DNA of 64,000 nt. Source: Planctomycetota bacterium. GTDB lineage: Bacteria; Planctomycetota; UBA8742; UBA2392. Positions 35,801 to 45,200 of this stretch are shown here, one piece after another. A program made the translations under genes and the position numbers. Each line of letters starts with the position of its first letter. The first letter of the stretch is position 1. The notes beneath the pieces were generated by a model, which saw only the letters and a list, made by a program, of their open reading frames with translations, ran no database searches and was not told the DNA's origin. Where the stretch lies: assembly GCA_020638675.1 (NCBI GenBank), contig JACKID010000003.1:310001-374000 (forward strand). The letters run 5' to 3'.

Positions 35801-38800
35801 CGCATTTACGGTCGCAGGGAGGCCCGGAACACCGCTGAGCGACCAGTCGCCACCAACGCTCACACTCGTGATGGTCATCGGCCCGCTGCCGCTGTTGGTG
35901 AGCGTGTGGCCTACGGGGGCGGTCGCTACGCCGACATTGCTGCTGCCGTAGTTGACCGGCGAGGTAACGCTTGCGGCCGCCTGGGTTCCGTTGCCGTTGA
36001 GAGTGATCGCAGTGATGGTGCTGCCGGCACCCTGGTTCCAGGTGATGCTGATGTTCGCGGTGCGGGCACCCGTTGCGGTGGGCGTAAACACTGCGTCGAA
36101 GTTCACGTTGCCGCCCGCGTTCACGCTTGCGGGCAGGCTCGGCAGTACGCCAAGCGCCCAATCGCCGGGATTCGCGCCGGTCAGCGCGATCGCAGTGATC
36201 TGCAGCGGCCCGCTGCCGGTGTTACTTACCAGGTGATTGATCGGTGCTGTCGAGACACCGACGTTGCTGGTGCCGTATGCGACCGGTGTCGTCACACTCA
36301 GGACAGCCTGTGTGCCGGTGCCGTTCACGACAATCGGCGTCATGGTGCTGCCTACGCCGCCACCCTGATTCCAGGTGACCGTAATGGTGGCGCTGCGTGC
36401 ACCCAGGGCGGTCGGAGTGAAGATACCGTTGAAGTTGACGTTGCCACCGGCTGCCACGGTAGCCGGGAGCGCGGGAAGCCCGCTGAGCGCCCAGTCACCG
36501 GCCGAGACTGAGATCGCGGTGATGGTCATCGAGCCGGATCCGGTGTTGTTGACAATGTGGTTCTGCGCCGGTGCCGCGATGCCAACGTTGCTGCTGCCGT
36601 AGTTGACCGGCGTGGTCACACCGATGTTTGCCAGTGTTCCGTTGCCGTTGACCACGATGTTGGTGACCTGCGGGCCAACGCCGCCGCCCTGGTTCCAGCT
36701 GATCTGGATGGTCGCGTTGCGTGCGCCGGTTGCGGTGGGTGTGAAGATGCCGCTGAAGTTGAACGTCCCGGCCGCATTCACAGTCGCGGGGAGACCCGGC
36801 ACGCCAGTGAGCGACCAATCGCCGCCCACGGTGACCGCAGTGATTGTCATCGGGCCTGAGCCGGTATTTGTAAGTGTGTGGCCTACGGGAGCTGTGGCAA
36901 CGCCGACATTGCTGCTGCCGTAGTTGACCGGCGAGGTAACGCTTGCTGCAGCCAGAGTGCCGTTGCCATTTACCACGATGTTCGTGACCTGCGGCCCGAC
37001 GCCGCCGCCCTGGTTCCAGCTGATCTGGATGGTTGCGTTACGTGCGCCGGTTGCGGTGGGTGTGAAGATGCCGCTGAAGTTGAACGTCCCGGCCGCATTC
37101 ACAGTCGCGGGGAGTCCCGGCACGCCGCTCAGCGACCAATCACCACCGACACTCACGCTCGTGATGGTCATGGGCCCGCTGCCACTGTTGGTCAGCGAGT
37201 GGCCTACGGGAGCGGTCGCAACACCGACGTTACTGCTGCCGTAGTTGACGGGGGTCGTGACACTGGCTGCTGCCAATGTCCCGTTGCCTTGCAACGTGAT
37301 GAGCGTGATCGTGTTCGGGACGCCACCGTGATCGGATACGAGACGCAGTTGCGCCGTACGCGCGCCCGTTGCCGACGGGGTGAAGCGACCCTGGATCGCC
37401 TGGTTGTTACCCGCGGCAATCACCAGCGGGGTCGCCGGCGGCGATACCAGCGCCCAATCCGCGGCGTTGGTTCCGATGATGGAAATTGACGTGATCGTAA
37501 GCGGCGCACCGCCCGTGTTGTTGATCGTATGGTTGACCGGCGCAGTCTGTACGCCGACGTTGCTGTTGCCGTAGTTCACCGGCGACGTGGCGCTGAGCTG
37601 CGGTGGGTTCACCGCCGTCCCGCCCACGTTGACCACATACGTTGGAATTGCCGGCGCGTTGCTGGAAACGTTCAGCACAAAACTGAACGCCCCGGCCGCT
37701 GTCGGCGTCACCGTTACCTGCATGGTCGTCGTAGCACCGCCTGCTACCGAAGTTGAAGCAGGCGGAGAGACCACGACGCCGCAGTTCACCAGGCTCGACG
37801 CGCTCTGCCCACTGATGTTGAGCGTGACCACGCCGGTATTGCGAATCGTATAGGTCAGCACAGTCGGCAAACCGGCCATGGTGCCGGCTACTGTATCGCT
37901 GCCGTTGTGGGCCTTGATCGTACCGCTTGGTCGCTCCAGCTGGATGACCGGTGTGCCGGTTGCCGTGCCGGAAACGGTAAGTGTATAGGAAGGCACGTCC
38001 GGGTCGTTGCTTGCGAACAGCAGCTGGCACGAGAACGCGCCGGCCGTCGTCGGTGTGACGGACACGACCGCGGTGCCCGTGTTCGAAGCCGGGATCAAGA
38101 CTCCGGATGGGTTGGTGGTGACGTTGACCGTGCAGTTCACGGTCGCAGACGAGCTGACGCCAGGATTGCCCATCAGCAGCCCGGTGTTGCCGGTGTTGCG
38201 CAGGGTATAGGTCAGGTTCTGCGGAGAGCCGGCTGTGACGGTGCCCAGCGCGTCGGTGCCGCCGTTGGCTTTGATGGTGCCCGACGGGCGCTCCACCTGC
38301 AGGTGGCCGACCATTTCATTCTGGTAGTTCGCGTTGATCTGGGCGGCTGAGCGGGCCTGGGCCCAGAAGCGGAATTCGTCCAGCCTGCCGGAGAAGTTGC
38401 CGCCGGCCGTGCCGTTACGCATGACGTGCAGCTCGGCGTCCACGAATGGAAACGTGTAGTTGACGTTTTCGTAGGCCGGCGTGGTGTTGCCGTCTTTGTA
38501 TACGCGAACGCCGTAGGCGCCGGGGTCGGACACGATGGCTATGTGCGTCCAGGCGTTGTTGTTCAGCGATACGCCTGTGTTGACGTCCTGGTCGCCGCCG
38601 GCCGGACCGCTCTGGATGCGCAGCGAGTGGTTGCCACCGTTGCCGGTTCGGTAAACACGAAAGGCTGCATTGTCACCACAGATTGTGACAGTGTTGTTGT
38701 TGTTGCGCCAAATCCAGAACTCGAGGGTGAATTCAGGCCGCGGCAGATCGGTGCAGCTGAACCCTGTCGGCAGATCGGAGTTGTTCTGGACGGCGGAGTT

Positions 38801-39985
38801 GCCCAGGCGGGCGTTGCCGGTGGACGTCCAAGAAGGACCTGTGGTGAACGTGGCAGGGTTTGTCCCACGGCCCGGTGACGCGTCATTTCTCGTTGTGCCG
38901 CCAGAGCCTTCGTTGAAGCGGTAGTACAGCATTTCCGGTCGGCCGGTGTTCACCATGCCGGTGAACGTGAACTGGTACGGGTTTGGCGTGGCGCCGCCAG
39001 CCGGATTGACACTGACGACCACGCTCCATTCCGCAGATTGCGGCGTGACCTGCACGGTAAACGTGGTTGTGCCGCCGCCGCCCACGGTACTCGGGTTTGC
39101 GGTGACGGTAGCCGTGCAGCCGGTCGGCGAGGACAGGCTGATCGGCGTGGCTGCGAACGAAAGGCTGGAGCCGGTCAGGTTGTTGATGGAGAACGTGTGG
39201 TTGGTGGGGGAAGCCGCCGGGACGTTGGTCAAAGCCGCGACGCCGCCGTTCTTGACGAACAGCCCGGTCGGGTCGAATACCTCGTAGTCCCCGGTGGGAA
39301 ATGACGCGAAGCGGTTGGCGTTCAACTCAGTGGAAGTGCGCTGCACACTCCACAGGCGAAACTCGTCCATCTCGCCGTTGTAGGTGGCCGGCGCTGTGCC
39401 CTGCCAATACAGCACGCCCAGCGCGTTGCTGCTGAACGTCATGTTGTAGGTGGTGCTGGCGTTGTTGAGACCGCCGGTGGTGTTGCCCCAATAGAGATCC
39501 AGGCTGTTGCCGGCACCCCGCGTCAGCGCCATGTAGTGCCAGTTGCCGTCGTTCAGCCCGCCGGTGGAACTCAGGCGGATGCCACCGTTCATGTAGACTT
39601 GGATGGTACCGTTGTACATCCAGATGCCGAACGTGTTGCTGTCATTGCAAAAGTCCTGGTAGCCGTTGCTGCTGCAGCGGAACCAGAGCTCGATGGTGAA
39701 GGCCTGCCCGGCGTTGCGCTCGCTCATGGAGTAGCCGGTGTTCAGGCGCCGGCCCTGCCCGATGTTGTTCAGCGCGGCCGGCCCGATTTGCGGGGTTGCG
39801 GTGTTCCAGATCGGCGGCGCGCTCAGCGCGCCGTTGGCCCAGCCCTGGCCTGGGTTGGCATTGTTGCGGGCGAGCGAGCCGGAAGTCTCGTCGAACTTGT
39901 AGTAGAGAATCTGCGGCTGAGCGAACGCCTCGCTCGCGACGCTGGCAGCGCACAACAATAGTAGTAGAGAACAGAGAGTTCGCAT
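29810..39985 (-). CDS. Giant secreted LamG / Ig-like repeat / kelch protein (3391 aa)
   Basis: Start ATG at 39985 with GGGGA 4 nt upstream and a signal peptide (MRTLCSLLLLLCAASVASEAFA). Order of parts: LamG/concanavalin-like domain (about 24-245), a beta domain, a second LamG (about 350-570), two VERPSGTIKA-type beta repeats, about 14 Ig-like HYDIN/choice-of-anchor-D repeats of roughly 107 residues (VNYGSSNVGVATAPVGHTLTN), a further beta domain, then about 18 kelch blades (LVFGGQ, MLFGGQ, ILYGG) from about residue 2420 to the end. No C-terminal anchor, PEP-CTERM or sorting motif is visible. It is probably a large extracellular adhesin or matrix protein; the ligand is unknown. The long plus-strand frames inside it are antisense shadows, one per repeat. 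Confidence 0.9.
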   Translation of the reverse strand: MRTLCSLLLLLCAASVASEAFAQPQILYYKFDETSGSLARNNANPGQGWANGALSAPPIWNTATPQIGPAALNNIGQGRRLNTGYSMSERNAGQAFTIELWFRCSSNGYQDFCNDSNTFGIWMYNGTIQVYMNGGIRLSSTGGLNDGNWHYMALTRGAGNSLDLYWGNTTGGLNNASTTYNMTFSSNALGVLYWQGTAPATYNGEMDEFRLWSVQRTSTELNANRFASFPTGDYEVFDPTGLFVKNGGVAALTNVPAASPTNHTFSINNLTGSSLSFAATPISLSSPTGCTATVTANPSTVGGGGTTTFTVQVTPQSAEWSVVVSVNPAGGATPNPYQFTFTGMVNTGRPEMLYYRFNEGSGGTTRNDASPGRGTNPATFTTGPSWTSTGNARLGNSAVQNNSDLPTGFSCTDLPRPEFTLEFWIWRNNNNTVTICGDNAAFRVYRTGNGGNHSLRIQSGPAGGDQDVNTGVSLNNNAWTHIAIVSDPGAYGVRVYKDGNTTPAYENVNYTFPFVDAELHVMRNGTAGGNFSGRLDEFRFWAQARSAAQINANYQNEMVGHLQVERPSGTIKANGGTDALGTVTAGSPQNLTYTLRNTGNTGLLMGNPGVSSSATVNCTVNVTTNPSGVLIPASNTGTAVVSVTPTTAGAFSCQLLFASNDPDVPSYTLTVSGTATGTPVIQLERPSGTIKAHNGSDTVAGTMAGLPTVLTYTIRNTGVVTLNISGQSASSLVNCGVVVSPPASTSVAGGATTTMQVTVTPTAAGAFSFVLNVSSNAPAIPTYVVNVGGTAVNPPQLSATSPVNYGNSNVGVQTAPVNHTINNTGGAPLTITSISIIGTNAADWALVSPPATPLVIAAGNNQAIQGRFTPSATGARTAQLRLVSDHGGVPNTITLITLQGNGTLAAASVTTPVNYGSSNVGVATAPVGHSLTNSGSGPMTITSVSVGGDWSLSGVPGLPATVNAAGTFNFSGIFTPTATGARNATIQISWNQGGGVGPQVTNIVVNGNGTLAAASVTSPVNYGSSNVGVATAPVGHTLTNTGSGPMTITAVTVGGDWSLTGVPGLPATVNAAGTFNFSGIFTPTATGARNATIQISWNQGGGVGPQVTNIVVNGNGTLANIGVTTPVNYGSSNVGIAAPAQNHIVNNTGSGSMTITAISVSAGDWALSGLPALPATVAAGGNVNFNGIFTPTALGARSATITVTWNQGGGVGSTMTPIVVNGTGTQAVLSVTTPVAYGTSNVGVSTAPINHLVSNTGSGPLQITAIALTGANPGDWALGVLPSLPASVNAGGNVNFDAVFTPTATGARTANISITWNQGAGSTITAITLNGNGTQAAASVTSPVNYGSSNVGVATAPVGHTLTNSGSGPMTITSVSVGGDWSLSGVPGLPATVNAAGTFNFSGIFTPTATGARNATIQISWNQGGGIGPQVTNIVVNGNGTQATASVTSPVNYGSSNVGVATAPVGHTLTNTGSGPMTINAVSVGGDWSLTGVPGLPATVNAAGTFNFSGIFTPTATGARNATIQISWNQGGGVGPQVTNIVVNGNGTLANIGVTTPVNYGSSNIGIAAPTQNHVVNNTGSGPMTITAISVSAGDWVLNNLPALPANVPFGGSVNFDGVFTPTALGARNATITITWDQGGGVGSTMTPIAVNGTGTQAALSVTTPVNFGSSNIGVSTAPTNHVLDNTGSGPLQVTAIALAGANPGDWALGVLPGLPATINAGSNIGFDSVFTPTTTGARTAIINITWNQGAGSTITPITLNGTGTQATANVTSPVNYGSSNVGVATAPVGHTLTNSGSGPMTITAVSVGGDWSLSGVPGLPATVNAAGTFNFNGIFTPTATGARNATIQISWNQGGGVGPQVTNIVLNGTGTLATASVTTPINYGSSNVGVATAPVGHTLTNTGSGPMSVTAVTVGGDWSLSGVPGLPATVNAAGTFNFNGIFTPTATGARNATIQISWNQGGGVGPQVTNIVVNGNGTLAAASVTTPVNYGSSNVGVATAPVGHTLTNSGSGPMTITSVSVGGDWLLTGVPGLPATVNAAGTFNFNGIFTPTATGARNATIQISWNQGGGVGPQVTNIVVDGNGTVGSIGVTSPINYGSSNVGVATAPINHVVNSTGSGPIEITAIAATGDWAVANLPALPATVASLSSVNFDGIFTPTAVGARNGTLDITWNQGGGIGSTMTSIIVNGTGTAGSVTLSNNGNYGSVATGMSSSPVTHTITNNGTGAIRILGVSTAGADAAFWSLSGTPPVNQVLVPTAFWNFSGQFSPTAVRAYSAQLVVDWDNGPSTTPQQTSIGLSGNGVLGSAVTSVQVGPDDGGPVRVQGDVSGPAASLVDVTVTYTGGNQGGTPGAAVISMVVGGYTVVGNVIQAVPEGTTLVFYWDAYATEGHTTASDYVITLSPAVSGVPGTLGSSSMFTLTRQGGWTRYNPVTGSPGLVSEHTMIRDVAHDRLVVFGGYRNGVLSNETWEFVYATSSWRLLTPTGTPPSPRREVLGAYDAAHNQMLIFGGQSATGDTNDTFALDLTPGAESWTQIASVGTRPSIRTHGTLIVDTPNNRAILYGGYHASAVLQDVWALDLTPGSENWGSGALTTVNPPAFPVSIGNASIYDPIGARMLVYRPYQSQLWEMTLGATPTWTNLTPAGGPMFARYPAVAYDSLRHAMILQGGLTSTASLTETWSLDIATMAWSQLPDEPNSGGRFWHSGAYDETRDQFVMLGGRNFARVQNATLAVLSLASPATWLTAPDALSDAAGPAGRTGAVMVNDAVNNRVLLFGGLTANGYVNDLWALDRNTPGPWVRLSQAGSIPVARGFAAACYDSANQRVMLFGGQGGTGYLDDVWTLDVNTLAWQQWSATPGPTARALTSVVCDPSGGRMLVFGGQGSAKTNDYWEFDFAHPPATRWSQPTTLGAAPTARCGHGATFDSTNNRMVVFCGETPTEQNDVWALDYSLPTPTWLNITPGGTQPLARTRFASAAASGGSLVYIHAGKRAYMQLADTWELDLTNPIAAWTSIATSAGAPNERIEHAGCLDNAGLFVVGMGKYGIGPVSDVWEIDCTAPTPAYNQLAVPSTPPNLAYAQSAYDPVGNRMIVFSGVVNGANSSALWQLDLSTSPPSWSLLSASGTAPVGRTGASFVYDAGHSPPRILMYGGRLGTTAATTVDELWALELNPGTEQWVQLTAYAGIVPLRRSFHSAIVDGAGNMIMFGGADVYGSASASLMRLDLNTLVWTSISAGGTAPSARMYPRAIYDGQSGRNRMLVFGGYGFGSFSNQLFELNLNSMTWTQLGSMPPAGAWGSMVHDAAGERFILYGGCGTAAQSGLYTFDLTTDTWAQVNPPSTTPQARWGHSAVWDSATNRLVVVGGSGGTYSQPYYSSNPLTEQSGTIADTWFWGD
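34659..35951. repeat. Higher-order block 2 (A-A-B-C) of the giant gene
   Basis: This is the second 1293-bp copy of the four-unit block, directly adjacent to block 1. The B and C units have diverged more between blocks (for example NHIVNNTGSGSMTIT versus NHVVNNTGSGPMTIT) than the A units. Confidence 0.85.
35952..37244. repeat. Higher-order block 1 (A-A-B-C) of the giant gene
   Basis: This is a 1293-bp block of four repeat units. Equivalent positions recur at exactly 1293 bp lower coordinates; for example a CATGGTGCTG at 36341 recurs at 35048, and the TGTTTGCCAG...GTTCCGTTGCC stretch after 36603 recurs after 35310. Confidence 0.85.
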
Positions 39986-40414
39986 TCTTCCCCAGCGAGA
40001 CAACCGAGACGCCACCACCGCACGGGCAGCGTCTCGAGCTCGATATTATTGCGGTTGCCTGCCCAACCTCGTTACTGAAAAGTGGGCATTATTATGGCGC
40101 AAAGTGTCCGGAAAGTCAAATAACTGCATGATTCGCACAAGCCGCACAAGTTCAAATTTTCAAAAGAGTTGCGTGTTGTAACCCGCAAAACACTGCCCGA
40201 AAGACCAGTCTTGGATGCGGGCGCGAGATTGTATGTACGATTGTGTAACAATTATCGGACGCACAAAAACCGACGGCGTTGTGGAAAGCTTGTTCGGAAA
40301 AGCATTTACGACAAGGGCATGACGCGACTTTGCTTGCCTGTGTCGCCACGACGGGGTACTAATGATTCCCATAGGGGCGTGAACCGTCGCACCCATGCAT
40401 GCCCGGAGCCTTCT
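39986..40414. other. Divergent promoter region between the giant gene and recJ
   Basis: About 430 bp, clearly more AT-rich than its surroundings, notably 40040-40290. The recJ frame stays open through part of it, but the encoded residues are not family-like. It should hold both promoters. A small inverted repeat ATTGT-GTA-ACAAT lies near 40240-40252. No RNA gene is recognisable. Confidence 0.55.
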
Positions 40415-42214
40415 TTGCCGGCCTCACAAATCGAGTCCGCCTGGTGTGTCGCCAGCCAGCGCAGCAGCCACGTGCGCGAGATTTCGTCCGCGCTCAAGCT
40501 GCCCGAATACGTTGCCCGCGCCCTCATCAATCGCGGCGTGCGCGATGCGGACTCGGCCGTCGCCTACCTGAAGCCCAGCAGCCACCAGCTGGAGGACCCG
40601 TTCGCCTTCCGCCACATGGAGCGCGCGGTTGACCGTATCCTCAAGGCGATCAAGGGCGGCGAGAAGATCCTGATCCAGGGTGACTACGACGTCGACGGCA
40701 GCACCAGCGCCGCAATGCTCGTCAACCTGTTCCGGCTGTTTGACGTTGAGGCCGGCGTCAGCATTCCGTCACGCGCCGAAGAGGGCTACGGGCTCAACGA
40801 GCGTATCATCCGCGACGCGGCCAAAGCCGGCGTAAAGCTGCTCATCACCTGCGACAACGGGACCACGGCCAATAACGAGATCGCGCTCGCCAATGAGCTG
40901 GGCATCGACACCATCATCACGGACCACCACACGGTCGGCGAAACCCTGCCGGAAGCGCTCGCCATCATGAATCCGCACATTGAAGGCGAGACTGTTCGCT
41001 TTCACGACCTGTGCGGCGCGGGGGTGGCCTTCAAGCTTGCGTGGGCAGTGCTGCAGAAGTCCAGTAACGGCAGCAGTCTCGACGAGCCTTTCAAGGACTT
41101 CCTGGCGGGTGCGCAAAGCCTCGTCGCGCTGGCCAGTATCGCTGACGTCGTGCCGCTCACCGGCGAAAACCGCGTGCTTACCACGCAGGGCTTGAGGCTC
41201 ATGCCGGACAGTCCCAATCCGGGCATTCGCGCATTGATGGAATCCACCGGGCTGGATCGCGTGCCCACGGGCACGGACGTCGGCTTCAAGCTTGCGCCGC
41301 GGCTCAACGCCGGCGGACGCCTCGGGCGCGAGACCCTGGCCATGGAACTGCTGACCGCGCGCAGCTACGGCGAGGCGATGGACATTGCGCGTCAGATGGA
41401 ATCGCTCAACCGCGAGCGCCAGGGCGTGGATCGCGCACTGACCAAACTCGCCGAGGAAATGGTCAACGCCGACGTGACTTTCGAAAGCGACCGCGTACTG
41501 GTCCTCGGTCATGAAGACTTCCACCCGGGCGTCGTAGGCATCGTGGCCGCTCGCATCTCGCGCCGTTTCAATAAGCCGGCCGTGCTTGTGGCTATGCAGG
41601 GCGCATCCGGCCGCGGCTCAGGCCGCAGCATCCCGGGCTTTCATCTCTACAACGCGCTCAACGAATGCAGCGGGCTGATGGCGCGCTTCGGCGGGCACGC
41701 GCAGGCGGCGGGGCTCGAGATCACGCGCGAGAACCTGGGTGAGTTGCGCCGCGCGGTCAACGAGATCGCCGACAAGCACATCATGCAGGCCGACTACGCC
41801 ACGCCGACGCTCGACATCGACGCAGCCGTGCCGCTGGCGTCGCTTGACGTGGCGGGCGTGAAAATACTCGAGGCGCTTGAGCCTTTCGGCCACGGCAACA
41901 CCGAGCCGGTGTTCATGGCCGATGATGTGGAAGTAGTCGCCCCGCCGCGCGTGGTAGGCCGAGGTACCGGCCACCTGTCCTTGATGGTACGGCAGAATCA
42001 CACGCCGGCGCCGAGCGGCCCCCGCGACCTGTTCGATAACCCGCCGCCGGCCGTCGCGCAAAGCGGCTCGTTCAAGGCGATAGGTTTCGGCATGGGAGCG
42101 CGCGTCGGCGAGCTGAAGCGCGGCGACCACGTCAGGATCGCCTACACGCCCAAGATCTCAACCTTCCGCGGCCCGGCGGAAGTCGAGCTCGAGCTCAAAG
42201 ACCTGCGCGTCTAG
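40415..42214 (+). CDS. recJ: Single-stranded-DNA-specific exonuclease RecJ
   Basis: 599 residues from a TTG at 40415, chosen because GGAG lies 6 nt upstream and the protein then begins near the family start (SQIESAWCVASQRSSHVREI). An ATG at 40319 is the alternative. DHH-superfamily motifs are GDYDVDGSTSA, TCDNGT, ITDHHTVGE and the DHHA1 region (GRGSGRSIPGFHLYNAL, FGGHAQAAGLEI), with a C-terminal OB-like part. RecJ degrades 5' single strands in recombination and mismatch/base excision repair. It is convergent with the mutagenesis cassette, and the two stop codons overlap. Confidence 0.94.
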   Translation: MPASQIESAWCVASQRSSHVREISSALKLPEYVARALINRGVRDADSAVAYLKPSSHQLEDPFAFRHMERAVDRILKAIKGGEKILIQGDYDVDGSTSAAMLVNLFRLFDVEAGVSIPSRAEEGYGLNERIIRDAAKAGVKLLITCDNGTTANNEIALANELGIDTIITDHHTVGETLPEALAIMNPHIEGETVRFHDLCGAGVAFKLAWAVLQKSSNGSSLDEPFKDFLAGAQSLVALASIADVVPLTGENRVLTTQGLRLMPDSPNPGIRALMESTGLDRVPTGTDVGFKLAPRLNAGGRLGRETLAMELLTARSYGEAMDIARQMESLNRERQGVDRALTKLAEEMVNADVTFESDRVLVLGHEDFHPGVVGIVAARISRRFNKPAVLVAMQGASGRGSGRSIPGFHLYNALNECSGLMARFGGHAQAAGLEITRENLGELRRAVNEIADKHIMQADYATPTLDIDAAVPLASLDVAGVKILEALEPFGHGNTEPVFMADDVEVVAPPRVVGRGTGHLSLMVRQNHTPAPSGPRDLFDNPPPAVAQSGSFKAIGFGMGARVGELKRGDHVRIAYTPKISTFRGPAEVELELKDLRV

Positions 42215-45200
42215 TGAAAGCGGCGTACTTTCTCTTTGGTGTCGGGCAGCATGTCGTCCATGCTGCGCACGGCCTCGACCTTTACGTGGATCACGTCGCC
42301 TTGGCGCTCAAGCTTGCCGCCCGCGATGACGTACTTGCTTCCCAGAAGCACCTTGCGGTTCGCTTCCATGAAGTCTTTGTAGACGACCAGGTTGGCGACG
42401 CCGGTTTCGTCCTCGAGGGTGACGAAGGTGATGCCGGCTGCCGTTCCTGGACGTTGCATGGCGATTGAGTAGCCAGCGACTTCCACGAAGTCGCCGTGTT
42501 GCATCGTCGCCAGAGCGGCTGCGGGGGTGACGCCCTCCGCGTCGAGAAAATCACGGGCAAAGCTGACGGGATGGGCGCGGAGGGACAAACCGGTGGAGTG
42601 ATAGTCCGAGGTCACCTCTTGCACGTCGGTCATGCTGGGCAGGACGGCAGCGGGCTCAACCGGGTCGAGGTTCCGGAACAAGTCCGGCACCGCCTCGCTG
42701 TAGCCGCGTGCTTCCCACAACGCTTCACGCCGTCCCAGACCGAGTGAGCGAAACGCGTCACCCGCCGCAAGCAGGTGCAGGTCACGCCGCCATTTGCGGT
42801 GCGGACTGGCGGTTGAAACTCTCCGCATAAGATCGGGGATACTCTTGAAGGGGCCGCCCTCGGCGCGTGCGCGTTCGATGGCCAGCGCCGCCTCTTCGGA
42901 GAGTCCCTTGATGACCCGCAAGCCCAGCCGAATTGCCGGGCCTGTTTTGCCCCACTCCGGCGGCGCTGTGTCCATGGAAGCGGGGGGGTACGGCGCATCG
43001 GTCTCAAGGGTGCAGTCTTTGCTGCTCCAGTTGACGTCCACCGGGCGCACTTCGACGCCGTGTTCGCGCGCGTCGCGAATCAGGGTGGAGATCGTATAGA
43101 AGCCCATAGGCTGTGAATTGACGAGCGCCGCCGTCAGCGCCGCGGGGTAAAAGCGTTTCAGGTAGCACGTAACGTAAGTGATCAGGGCGAAGCTTGCCGC
43201 GTGGGATTCGGGGAACCCGTACTCGCCAAAGCCGGAGATCTGCTGAAAGACGCGCTCCGCGTAGTCGGCAGAAATCCCTTTCGCGGCCATGCCTTCGATC
43301 AATCGTTTGCGGTGCTTCTCCATGCTGCCGGTGCGCCGCCATCCACCCATGTCGCGCCGCAACTGGTCCGCCTCGCCCGGTGAATACCCGCCCGCCACCA
43401 CGGCAATCTGCATCGCCTGTTCCTGGAACAGGGGCACACCGAAGGTTTTTCCCAGCACCTGCCGCAGCGGCTCGTACGGATATTCGACCGCTTCCTCGCC
43501 GTTTCGACGTCGCAGGTAGGGGTGCACCATGCCGCCCTGGATCGGCCCGGGGCGCACGATGGCGACTTCAATGACCAGGTCATAAAACTCGCGCGGCCTC
43601 AGGCGCGGCAACATCGACATTTGCGCGCGCGACTCCACCTGGAACGTGCCGATCGCGTCCGCCTTGTGCAGCATGCCGTAGATCGCCTTGGCCTCGGCGG
43701 TCTCGCCGCGGCCTTCGGGGTCGGAATCAAACACGCCTACAAAGTCCAGCTCTCCGCCGCCGGCCTGCCTGATCAGGTCAAAGGCCTTGTGGCACGCCGT
43801 CAGCATGCCAAGGCTCAGGCAGTCCACCTTGAGAATGCCGAGCGCGTCGATGTCGTCCTTGTTCCATTCGATGACGGTGCGGTCTTCCATGGCCGCATTC
43901 TCGATCGGCACGAGCTCATCTAGCCTTCCGCGCGTGATGACGAACCCGCCGACGTGCTGCGAAAGATGTCGGGGATAGTCTCGCAAGTACTCCATGGTTC
44001 GCATGGTCATGGCGACGCGCGAATCCTGCGGGTCGAGACCCGCATCCTTGAGCATACCCGCAAGACCTTCCACGTTGTCCCACCACTGAATGCTCTTGGA
44101 CAGGCGCTCCACCTGGTCGAGCGACAGTCCGCACGCCTTGCCGACATCGCGGACCAGGCTGCGCGTGCGATAACAGATCGTCGTCGCCGTGATGCCCGTG
44201 CGATGGCGACCATACTTGTTGTAGATGTACTGGAGCACTTCCTCGCGGCGCTCGTGCTCGAAGTCGATGTCGATGTCCGGCGGCTCGTTGCGCTCGCGGC
44301 TCAGGAAGCGCTCGAACACGAGGTTCACCCTCATCGGGTCAACAGACGTGACCCCCAGGCAGAAGCAGACGGAACTGTTGGCAGCACTGCCGCGTCCCTG
44401 GCAAAGGATGTTCCGGCCACGCGCAAACTTGACGATGTCGTACACGGTCAGGAAGTAGGCCGCATACTTCAGGTCGTCAATCAGTCGCAGTTCCTTCTTC
44501 AGGACATCGCGGACCTTTTCCGGGACGCCGTCCGGATAGCGCCTCGCTGCTCCGGCCCACGTTTCCTGCTCGAGGTACTCCTGCATGGTTGAGCCGACAG
44601 GCACGACCTCGTCGGGGTACTCATATCGAAGCTCATCCATGCTGAAGTTGCAGGCGTCTGCAATCTCGACCGAGCGCGCCAGCAGATCCCCCTGGTCGGG
44701 GAACAATGCCGCCATCTCGGCCGGGCGTTTCAGTCGGCGCTCCGCATTCTGAAACACGGAACCGTGAGCCTCATCGAGGGTGATGCCCTCACGAATGCAG
44801 GACTGGACGTCTTGAACGAACTTCTGTGTCTCCTCGTGCCAATGCGCGTCGTTGACAGTCACTGCCGGAATCTGCAGTGCTCTGGCGACTTCCAGGAGCG
44901 CGGCTGCGCGCACGCCGTCGGCCGCCTCGAAATGCCGGCTGACGGCCAGCGACAGGTGTTCACCGAACACTTCGCGCAGCACGGCAAGCGTCCCCGTTGG
45001 CGCGGCGTCGGCATCCAGTACCACGCAATGAACGTCTGAGCTGAACTCCGGCACGTCGGCGAGGTGCAGATTGCAGCGGCCCTTTTCGGCGGCCATCTTG
45101 CCCTTGGTAAGCAGGCGGCAGATGTGGCCGTAGCCTTTGCGGTTCATTGCGTAGAGGCAAATGTCGGGGCCGTCGATCAACGGGATGCGGGTGCCGACGA

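Larger units (their letters stand above)
33696..37244. repeat. Tandem 321-327 bp repeat array inside the giant gene
   Basis: Eleven consecutive units, each encoding one ~107-residue Ig-like repeat, read on the minus strand as types A A B C A A B C A A A. A units are 321 bp, B about 324 bp and C about 327 bp. A units are nearly identical at DNA level, including synonymous positions, which implies recent duplication or gene conversion. More diverged units flank the array on both sides. Confidence 0.9.

Noticed and set aside
33696..37244. Series of ~106-residue plus-strand open frames repeating every 321 bp
   Set aside because: They are antisense to the Ig-like repeats of the giant protein, one per unit, and share no known fold; the repetition comes from the real gene.
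29810..39985. Frameshift or several genes instead of one giant frame
   Set aside because: The frame is continuous, and repeat phase and domain order are kept over the whole length; only repeat copy number is uncertain.
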